In this document: positions 13,511 through 18,487 of the stretch, piece after piece
Position numbering within the stretch: position 1 is the first letter of the stretch
Layout: every line of letters begins with the position of its first letter
Assembly: GCA_964369475.1 (NCBI GenBank)
Contig: CAYJFK010000051.1
Coordinates: forward strand, 1 to 18,487
Source: CAYJFK01 sp964369475
GTDB taxonomy: Bacteria > Bacillota > Clostridia > Oscillospirales > Feifaniaceae
Reading direction: 5' to 3'
Length of the DNA stretch: 18,487 nt
Notes under the pieces: model-generated
Databases searched by the model: none
Told to the model about the DNA's origin: nothing
What the model saw: the letters and a program-made list of their open reading frames with translations, nothing else
Translations under genes and position numbers: made by a program

Positions 13511-14638
13511 TTATATCGAAGCTTCAATTTTATCTATAACTGCAATAAGTGCTGCTGGGTCTTTAGGAATTCTAAGCCTTGCAGCATTTTTTGGCATTGC
13601 TATAAATCCAAATGCAGGCTCTACAAAAACTTTGTGCTTGGCAAAGAGCATAAACAAATCTACATCTTTGTCGGGGTGCATTAGCGTAAAGATCGGTACG
13701 GTTTGGTCTGTCTGCCATACTTTAAACTTTTTAAAATGCGATAGTACCTCTCGCTTTACATCCGAAATCATCTTCATAGACTCTGATGTAAACTCTTTAT
13801 CTTCAAGCGCTGCAATTGCTACATTTTGTGCAAATGTTGTTACGGTAAAAGGCATGTCTATTCTTCCGAAAATACTTATAAATTCTTCCCTTGCAACCAT
13901 ATAACCTAAACGAATGGCCGCAAGCCCATGCCCCTTCGAAAGGGAGCGGAATACCACCACATTTTTGTTTTCCTTAACAAGATTGATAGCGGAATTTTCG
14001 AGCGGCATAAAATCGCCGTATGCCTCGTCTACTATAACGGTAGCGCCTGTTTTTGCGGCGGCCTTGCATATTTTTTCTATCTCACACAGCGGTATAATCT
14101 GCCCTGTTGGGTTGTTTGGATTGTCTATATAAAGTAAGACATGTTCTTCTGTAATGGCGCTTATAAATTCGTCTGCCATAAATTTATAATTGTTTTGTTC
14201 TTTTAAGGTAATGTATTCGTATATAATGCCTTGCGCTTCAACAGCGGCTACAAAAGAGGTAAATTGCGGCGAAAAACCAAGCACTTTAGTGCCAATATCG
14301 CCAAACAAATTTGCTAAACCATATAGCACCCCACTTGATCCGTTGCTCGTGGTAATCTGGTCTATTCCAATATCACATGTCGGTTTTAGCGACTTTGCAA
14401 TTGCCTCTTTTAGCATTTTATAACGCCCGTCAGGGTAGTCGCTTATAAAGTTTTTTATATCACTGTTTTTGGAAATTCCCTCTAAAAATTTCTCTACCTT
14501 TTCGGAATAGCCAAATGGATTTATTCCGTAGGAACAGTCTATAAGCTCCTCCTTGGGAATGCTGTATATAATATCGGGAATGCTGGCATAGCCTTTTGGG
14601 GTAAAGGTCTTTAGGTGTTCTCTAATTCTGTAATCCAT
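13511..14638 (-). CDS. Class I/II PLP aminotransferase, histidinol-phosphate aminotransferase-like
   Basis: A 375-residue fold-type I PLP enzyme. Visible are TSNGSSGVLYGLAN (cofactor phosphate region, about 97-110), DNPNNPTG (172-179), DEAYGDF (204-210, D204 contacting the PLP ring nitrogen) and SLSKGHGLAAIRLGY (232-246) with the Schiff-base lysine K235 and R243. The C-terminal AARLRI contains the substrate-carboxylate arginine. The sequence is nearest to HisC/CobD-like enzymes, but no histidine or cobalamin gene is nearby, so the substrate is left open. ATG 14638 is chosen over the longer frame (14671) because GGAGGG lies 6 bases before it. It appears monocistronic. Confidence 0.87.
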   Translation of the reverse strand: MDYRIREHLKTFTPKGYASIPDIIYSIPKEELIDCSYGINPFGYSEKVEKFLEGISKNSDIKNFISDYPDGRYKMLKEAIAKSLKPTCDIGIDQITTSNGSSGVLYGLANLFGDIGTKVLGFSPQFTSFVAAVEAQGIIYEYITLKEQNNYKFMADEFISAITEEHVLLYIDNPNNPTGQIIPLCEIEKICKAAAKTGATVIVDEAYGDFMPLENSAINLVKENKNVVVFRSLSKGHGLAAIRLGYMVAREEFISIFGRIDMPFTVTTFAQNVAIAALEDKEFTSESMKMISDVKREVLSHFKKFKVWQTDQTVPIFTLMHPDKDVDLFMLFAKHKVFVEPAFGFIAMPKNAARLRIPKDPAALIAVIDKIEASI

Positions 14639-14682
14639 TTTTTGCCCTCCATTATTATAATTACACTTCATGCTAAGTTAGT

Positions 14683-14712
14683 ATTTTATCATAATTAGGT
14701 ATATTTTTACAA
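14683..14712 (-). promoter_or_regulatory. Candidate promoter of the aminotransferase gene
   Basis: On the minus strand TTGTAA (14707-14712), 18 bp, TAAAAT (14683-14688) with an extended -10 TG just before it. Confidence 0.5.
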
Positions 14713-14781
14713 GTCTTTAGTAAAAAGTATTAACTTTAACAAAAATTCTTCATCAAAATCACACAATCAATGCTTTAGATA

Positions 14782-14790
14782 TGTTATAAT
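14782..14790 (+). promoter_or_regulatory. Extended -10 promoter of the DUF4358/transglutaminase lipoprotein gene
   Basis: TG-T-TATAAT (14782-14790) is a perfect extended -10; no convincing -35 is seen upstream. It lies 45 bp before the TTG start. Confidence 0.55.
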
Positions 14791-14834
14791 ACCATTCATG
14801 AAGTTCCTACAACATTTCATAGGAGGATACCTGA

Positions 14835-15947
14835 TTGAAGCTAAAATTTGCAGCTGCAACAGCAGCCTTAACACTAACACTTGTCGCTTGCTCGTCTGAA
14901 GTGTCAACGACATACACACTGCCCGAAATAGCAGATATAATTGTCGAAGCCTCGCCATCATATAGTATGCTATTGCCTCTTTTGCCGGAGGACGATTACT
15001 TTAAAGAGTATGTAGAAACATTTTACGAAATAGACTACCAAGAACTCGAGGACGGGTATATACTAACCTCCCCAAGCGGATCTATTGCATATGAGCTTGC
15101 ACTGCTTGTCTACGAGGACGAACAGTCGGCTGTCGAGGCATCGGGAATTATGCTAAATTATAAAGATGTTCGTCTGGCAAATTACACAGGATACCTGCCT
15201 GATCAAGCCGACATAATAGAAGATGGCATCGTTACAGTGAGCGGTAGTTATGTAGCACTAATCATCTCCCCCGAAGCGACAGCGGCACAGGAGGCCTTTG
15301 AACTTTGTTTTGAAGAAGATGCACAAATAGCAGAGCAAAGAGCAGAGGTTGAACAAGAGGAAATGACCGAGATTACAGGGGACTACGACCACCAAGCCGT
15401 GCTTGCGGCATGGCAGAGTGGGGACACCTCTGCACTTACTCCCAAAAATCTTGCCATATTCGAGAGTGCCTCGCAAGTTGTTGCCAATTTAATCAAGCCC
15501 GATATGACAGACTACGAAAAAGAAGTAGCACTTCACGACTATATATTGGAGCAGACCGACTACGACAGCGAGGTAAATAACCAGTCGAGAGATGCCAAAC
15601 CAAGTCCGGATAATGACAACCCATATGGGGTCTTTGCCTATGGCAAGTCGATTTGCAGTGGGTATACAACGACATTTCAGCTATTTATGGACATGGTCGG
15701 CATCGAATGTATAAGCGTAACAGGAACAGCCCATAGAGGTGCGGAGGAGCACGCTTGGAACATGGTAAAGCTCGGCGGAGATTGGTACTGCGTTGATGTT
15801 ACTTGGAATGATACAGCGGCGGCGACACCTGGATTTGATCTAACAAGAAGATACTTTAATGTTACAAGTGATTTTATGCGTAAGAACGATCACCAGTGGG
15901 AAGACGAAGGCATTCCCGAGGCGACGGCAATAAGATATGCGGGGTAG
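14835..15947 (+). CDS. Lipoprotein with DUF4358-like and transglutaminase-like domains
   Basis: A 370-residue lipoprotein starting at TTG, placed 8 bases after AGGAGG (14821-14826). The signal peptide ends in lipobox LVAC with acylated Cys19. Residues about 28-160 resemble the DUF4358 family found in Clostridia lipoproteins (internal SGSIAYELALLVYEDE and late SGSYVALIIS strands). Residues about 230-340 are a transglutaminase-like domain with triad C274 (SICSGY), H306 (EHAWN) and D321 (VDVTWND). The protein would sit on the outer face of the membrane. It shares fold and location, though not overall sequence, with the lipoprotein at 1738. The Tag gene starts 5 bases after the stop codon, so they form an operon. 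The substrate is unknown. Confidence 0.85.
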   Translation: MKLKFAAATAALTLTLVACSSEVSTTYTLPEIADIIVEASPSYSMLLPLLPEDDYFKEYVETFYEIDYQELEDGYILTSPSGSIAYELALLVYEDEQSAVEASGIMLNYKDVRLANYTGYLPDQADIIEDGIVTVSGSYVALIISPEATAAQEAFELCFEEDAQIAEQRAEVEQEEMTEITGDYDHQAVLAAWQSGDTSALTPKNLAIFESASQVVANLIKPDMTDYEKEVALHDYILEQTDYDSEVNNQSRDAKPSPDNDNPYGVFAYGKSICSGYTTTFQLFMDMVGIECISVTGTAHRGAEEHAWNMVKLGGDWYCVDVTWNDTAAATPGFDLTRRYFNVTSDFMRKNDHQWEDEGIPEATAIRYAG

Positions 15948-15952
15948 TAATA

Positions 15953-16522
15953 ATGAAAAGATGCGAATGGTCTAATCTCGAGGGCAATGAGCTTTATATT
16001 GAATATCACGACAACGAGTGGGGTGTCCCCTCTTACGAGGACAATTACCTCTTTGAAATGTTTGTTTTGGAGTCATTTCACTGTGGGCTTTCTTGGCTTC
16101 TGATACTAAAAAAGAGAGACAATTTTAGAAGGGCATTTGACAATTTTGATGCCGAGATAATCTCGAACTATAGCGACGATAAAATATCAGAGCTAATGGC
16201 AGATACAGGCATTGTGCGCAATAAGGCTAAAATTCTTGCTACAATTCAAAATGCTAAGAGCTATTTAAAGGTAAAGGCGGAGTTTGGTACATTTTCCAAA
16301 TATATTTGGAGCTTTACAGATGGAAAGGTGGTTTATAACCCCTTCGACGGCGTTACCGACCGCAACGAGCTTTCCGACAGGGTGGCGAAGGATTTAAAAA
16401 AGCGTGGGTTTAAGTTTATGGGAACGGTCACCGCTTTTTCCTACTTGGAGGCAATAGGGGTTATGAATGACCACGCTACATATTGCTTTAAGCATGTAGG
16501 TAATATAGGGCAAGAGGTGTAA
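15953..16522 (+). CDS. tag: DNA-3-methyladenine glycosylase I
   Basis: A 189-residue cytoplasmic base-excision repair enzyme that removes 3-methyladenine from alkylated DNA. The structural zinc ligands of the Tag family are all present: C4 (MKRCEW), H19 (YHDNEWGVP), H174 and C178 (NDHATYC). The catalytic-region E40 lies in VLESFHCGLSW, where most relatives have LEGFQAGLSW. Also typical are IVRNKAKILATIQNA and LKKRGFKFMG. ATG 15953 is chosen because it restores the standard length and N-terminus; the ribosome site is weak (GGGG at the end of the preceding gene), so translation is probably coupled to the lipoprotein gene. Confidence 0.95.
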   Translation: MKRCEWSNLEGNELYIEYHDNEWGVPSYEDNYLFEMFVLESFHCGLSWLLILKKRDNFRRAFDNFDAEIISNYSDDKISELMADTGIVRNKAKILATIQNAKSYLKVKAEFGTFSKYIWSFTDGKVVYNPFDGVTDRNELSDRVAKDLKKRGFKFMGTVTAFSYLEAIGVMNDHATYCFKHVGNIGQEV

Positions 16523-16570
16523 TTAGATATTCTTATTTGATAATAGTTTTACAAGTAAACTTCGAATATT

Positions 16571-16613
16571 AAAGGGGGCAACGACGAAACAAATTTCGTC
16601 ATTGCCCCCTTTA
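16571..16613. terminator. Hairpin terminator between tag and the ATP-grasp gene
   Basis: A long stem, AAAGGGGGCAA with TTGCCCCCTTT and GACGAAA with TTTCGTC, separated by one C/A mismatch and closed by a CAAA loop. It sits between convergent genes; T runs on either side are short, so efficiency may be moderate. Confidence 0.8.
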
Positions 16614-16630
16614 AATCCTACTTATCTTTA

Positions 16631-17641
16631 TTACTTACACTTGGCAAATGCCTTATCGAAAACAGGCTTAAACCCAACCTTTGTCGGAACATTTGGCTTT
16701 AGCTGATATATATCATGCCCCGGATAATGGTTTGCCTCTATAAGCAGTGGCCCATTTTCATCTATTGCAACGTCCCAACCTAAAATACGCATTTCGGGCA
16801 CAACATAAGCAGCCTTTTTCACGGTCTCGACAGCTTTTTCATAGTGTGGAATTTGAAAACCTGCAATGCTCGTCCCCGACTGTGGGTGGGTTTCGTATAT
16901 TATCCCGTCCTTATCGGCCGCAGGGCTACTGATTACACCGCTTTGCATGTCGACAAGCGCAGACATGCCGCCGCTGTTTAGATTGTCCACAAACTTCCCG
17001 TTTCCAATTCTTATACAGGAAAATACAATTTCAGGGCCTTGGTCGGTAAGCATTGTTACAAGCCTTATCGTGTTAACCGAGCCGCTATAAAGTCGCATCA
17101 TTTCGCTGTGCTGGATAATGCAGTCCTCTACCAGAAGTTGACCTCCGCTCTTAAGCTTTCTGTATAGGGATTTTGGCGAAGCTATCTCGTTTTCCTCTAT
17201 CATTATTATTCCCCTACCGCATGTCTCGTCTGTCGGCTTTGCTATAAGCTTTGTTTTACCTGCCGTCCACACGGCAAAATCATTCTCCCCTTCTTCGGCT
17301 AAAAAGCACCAATCTCTGTTTAAAAAGTCTTTAAACAAGCGGTTAAATTCAATCTTATCTTCGAACAAGTGCCAATATGCCTTGTCGTTTAGCTTTGCAA
17401 TATATGTGTTGTTTACACCTCTTGTAATGTAGGTTGCCCTTTGCTCGTCTGTCAGGTTGTAAAATTCAAAAAGCACATAATCGCTATACCCTGCACCGAA
17501 TTTCAGTCCGCATTTTATTATATCGGCAAGTGCTGCCGCTCGGCTCATACCGCTTATCTTGCTAACGGTCTTTGCCGCCTCGAACATTTTTCCATAATCC
17601 ATGTCAAGTAATCTCGACACCATATATTTTACTTTTTTCAT
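16631..17641 (-). CDS. Sugar-transfer-associated ATP-grasp protein
   Basis: A 336-residue cytoplasmic enzyme-like protein of the ATP-grasp fold, matching the 'sugar-transfer associated ATP-grasp' group. ATP-grasp marks are KPTDETCGRG (135-144), the LLVEDCI strand (E172, D173 contacting adenine/ribose), SVNTIRLVTM, and the Mg-binding late residues D290 and E302/N304 (LGWDVAI...LLIEANHYPG). Relatives join carboxyl and amino or thiol groups and often lie in polysaccharide or capsule clusters; here no such genes are adjacent, so the substrate is unknown. ATG 17641 follows GGAGGAAATC; a longer frame to 17677 has no ribosome site. Monocistronic and divergent from rubrerythrin. Confidence 0.85.
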   Translation of the reverse strand: MKKVKYMVSRLLDMDYGKMFEAAKTVSKISGMSRAAALADIIKCGLKFGAGYSDYVLFEFYNLTDEQRATYITRGVNNTYIAKLNDKAYWHLFEDKIEFNRLFKDFLNRDWCFLAEEGENDFAVWTAGKTKLIAKPTDETCGRGIIMIEENEIASPKSLYRKLKSGGQLLVEDCIIQHSEMMRLYSGSVNTIRLVTMLTDQGPEIVFSCIRIGNGKFVDNLNSGGMSALVDMQSGVISSPAADKDGIIYETHPQSGTSIAGFQIPHYEKAVETVKKAAYVVPEMRILGWDVAIDENGPLLIEANHYPGHDIYQLKPNVPTKVGFKPVFDKAFAKCK

Positions 17642-17729
17642 TGATTTCCTCCGAATATTGTTGTATAATAAATACATAATATATCCATATATTTTCCCAT
17701 ATTTTGGATTTTATCCAGTGTTTACAAAG

Positions 17730-17763
17730 ATGCGTTTATGGGAATTATATCATAAACACGCAT
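17730..17763. promoter_or_regulatory. Imperfect inverted repeat upstream of rubrerythrin
   Basis: ATGCGTTTATG (17730-17740) and ATAAACACGCAT (17752-17763) are inverted copies apart from a 2-base insertion. A TTTACA (17721-17726) sits just before, with possible -10 sequences inside the repeat (TTATAT at 18 bp). Likely promoter/operator of rubrerythrin, possibly also acting on the divergent ATP-grasp gene. Confidence 0.45.
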
Positions 17764-17855
17764 TATTAACAATGCATACTTTTAAATATAGTGGCTTTTG
17801 CTATTATATCATATATTTTATCTCGATATGCGGGAATTTGAAAGGGGAAATTATC

Positions 17856-18401
17856 ATGAGCAATCTAAAAGGTACAAAGACAGAGGCAAACTTAATGGCA
17901 GCATTTGCAGGTGAGTCGCAGGCGAGAAATAAGTACACTTATTATGCATCGGCCGCTCGCAAGGAAGGCATGAACCAAATAGCAGACTTTTTCGAGGAGA
18001 CAGCAGGCAACGAGAAAGAGCATGCAAAGATTTGGTTTAAGCTTCTTCACGAAGGCAAAGTGCCCGACACTGTAACAAATCTTGCAGATGCAGCAGCCGG
18101 CGAGAACTACGAGTGGACAGACATGTATGCAACATTTGCAACAGAGGCAAAAGAAGAAGGCTTTAACAAAATTGCCGCTCTCTTTAAAATGGTAGGCGAT
18201 ATCGAGAAAGAGCACGAGGAGCGTTACCTAAAGCTTCTTGCAAATGTTAAAGAAGGCAAAGTCTTTGAAGACGATTGCGCCGAAACTGTATGGATCTGCG
18301 CTAACTGCGGCCATCAGCATAAGGGCAATAAGGCTCTTGAGGTATGCCCTGTCTGTGATCACCCAAAGGCTTACTTCATGCGCAACGCAGACAATTACTA
18401 A
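17856..18401 (+). CDS. rbr: Rubrerythrin
   Basis: A 181-residue cytoplasmic peroxide-reducing metalloprotein. The N-terminal ferritin-like diiron domain shows ligands E20 (AGESQARNKY), E53 and H56 (NEKEHAK), E97 and E117/H120 (IEKEHEERY). The C-terminal rubredoxin domain has C148-x2-C151 and C164-x2-C167. Classical domain order and length. AAAGGGGA lies just before the ATG at 17856; the frame extends far upstream to 17601 but without a ribosome site. With the reverse rubrerythrin at 12901 it gives the cell two peroxide reductases of opposite architecture. It has its own terminator. Confidence 0.95.
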   Translation: MSNLKGTKTEANLMAAFAGESQARNKYTYYASAARKEGMNQIADFFEETAGNEKEHAKIWFKLLHEGKVPDTVTNLADAAAGENYEWTDMYATFATEAKEEGFNKIAALFKMVGDIEKEHEERYLKLLANVKEGKVFEDDCAETVWICANCGHQHKGNKALEVCPVCDHPKAYFMRNADNY

Positions 18402-18410
18402 AATTTACAC

Positions 18411-18434
18411 AAAAGAGGGCATATGCCCTCTTTT
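18411..18434 (+). terminator. Terminator of rubrerythrin
   Basis: A perfect 24-base palindrome AAAAGAGGGC-ATAT-GCCCTCTTTT, nine bases after the stop codon and ending in four T. Confidence 0.88.
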
Positions 18435-18487
18435 CAGCTTGGAGAAAAAGTGTTTTCTCCAAGCTGAGAAATCAGCTAAAGCTGATT
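18435..18487. repeat. Two adjacent perfect hairpins at scaffold end
   Basis: Directly after the terminator, 18435-18448 pairs perfectly with 18453-18466 (14 bp, loop AGTG), then AATCAGCT (18470-18477) pairs with AGCTGATT (18480-18487) with a 2-base loop, ending at the last base. Neither has a T-tract. Assembly stopping inside such a structure suggests a repeated element (REP- or MITE-like), but no second copy is in this window. Confidence 0.6.

Noticed and set aside
18411..18487. CRISPR array or integron attC site at the scaffold end
   Set aside because: The hairpins differ from each other, there are no regular repeat-spacer units and no cas or integrase gene.

Overview
The window looks like one complete draft scaffold, probably metagenomic, from an anaerobic, low-to-moderate GC, spore-former-type member of the Clostridia. 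Four things support this. There is a classical rubrerythrin and a 'reverse' rubrerythrin (anaerobe peroxide defence). There is a YtvI-type sporulation membrane protein and a PheB/UPF0735 ACT protein beside thrB. Shine-Dalgarno sites are strong AGGAGG types, and promoters are sigma-A-like with short AT-rich spacers. Two lipoproteins with transglutaminase folds are also of a kind common in gut Clostridia. The scaffold starts with a run of 47 C (probably artefact), holds a 100-N gap of unknown true size at 6652-6751, and ends inside a hairpin.

Layout. 1-1312: a minus-strand BTAD/SARP-like regulator ending in a degenerate GGDEF-like domain, with a strong terminator behind it. 1313-1737: a divergent control region holding four heptamers at exact 11-bp pitch. 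1738-2757: a transglutaminase-like lipoprotein. 2898 to the gap: a tight plus-strand operon of an HEXXH membrane protein (DUF3267-like), two half-size CHR (chromate-transporter-like) proteins, a TtcA-like PP-loop tRNA thiolase and two tandem paralogues of an unrecognised acidic family, the second cut by the gap. 6775-8490 (minus): a small membrane protein with its own consensus promoter, a frameshifted GNAT acetyltransferase and an EcsC-family protein. 8622-9038: a small membrane-anchored protein. 9105-9835: a chloramphenicol acetyltransferase preceded by a six-codon leader peptide and a hairpin that hides its ribosome binding site (translational attenuation). 9939-11382 (minus): pheB-like ACT protein then thrB. 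11477-12580: YtvI-like protein. 12901-13437: reverse rubrerythrin with a palindrome-rich promoter. 13511-14638 (minus): HisC-like aminotransferase. 14835-15947 and 15953-16522: a DUF4358-like plus transglutaminase-like lipoprotein, then the Tag DNA glycosylase. 16631-17641 (minus): an ATP-grasp protein. 17856-18401: rubrerythrin, followed by three consecutive hairpins at the scaffold end.

The themes are stress defence (two rubrerythrins, Tag, CAT), envelope or surface proteins (two lipoproteins, EcsC, DUF3267, ATP-grasp) and core metabolism (thrB, aminotransferase, tRNA thiolation). The most interesting points are the CAT leader, the heptamer array beside the SARP-like/degenerate-GGDEF regulator, and the unrecognised paralogue pair at 5518-6651.
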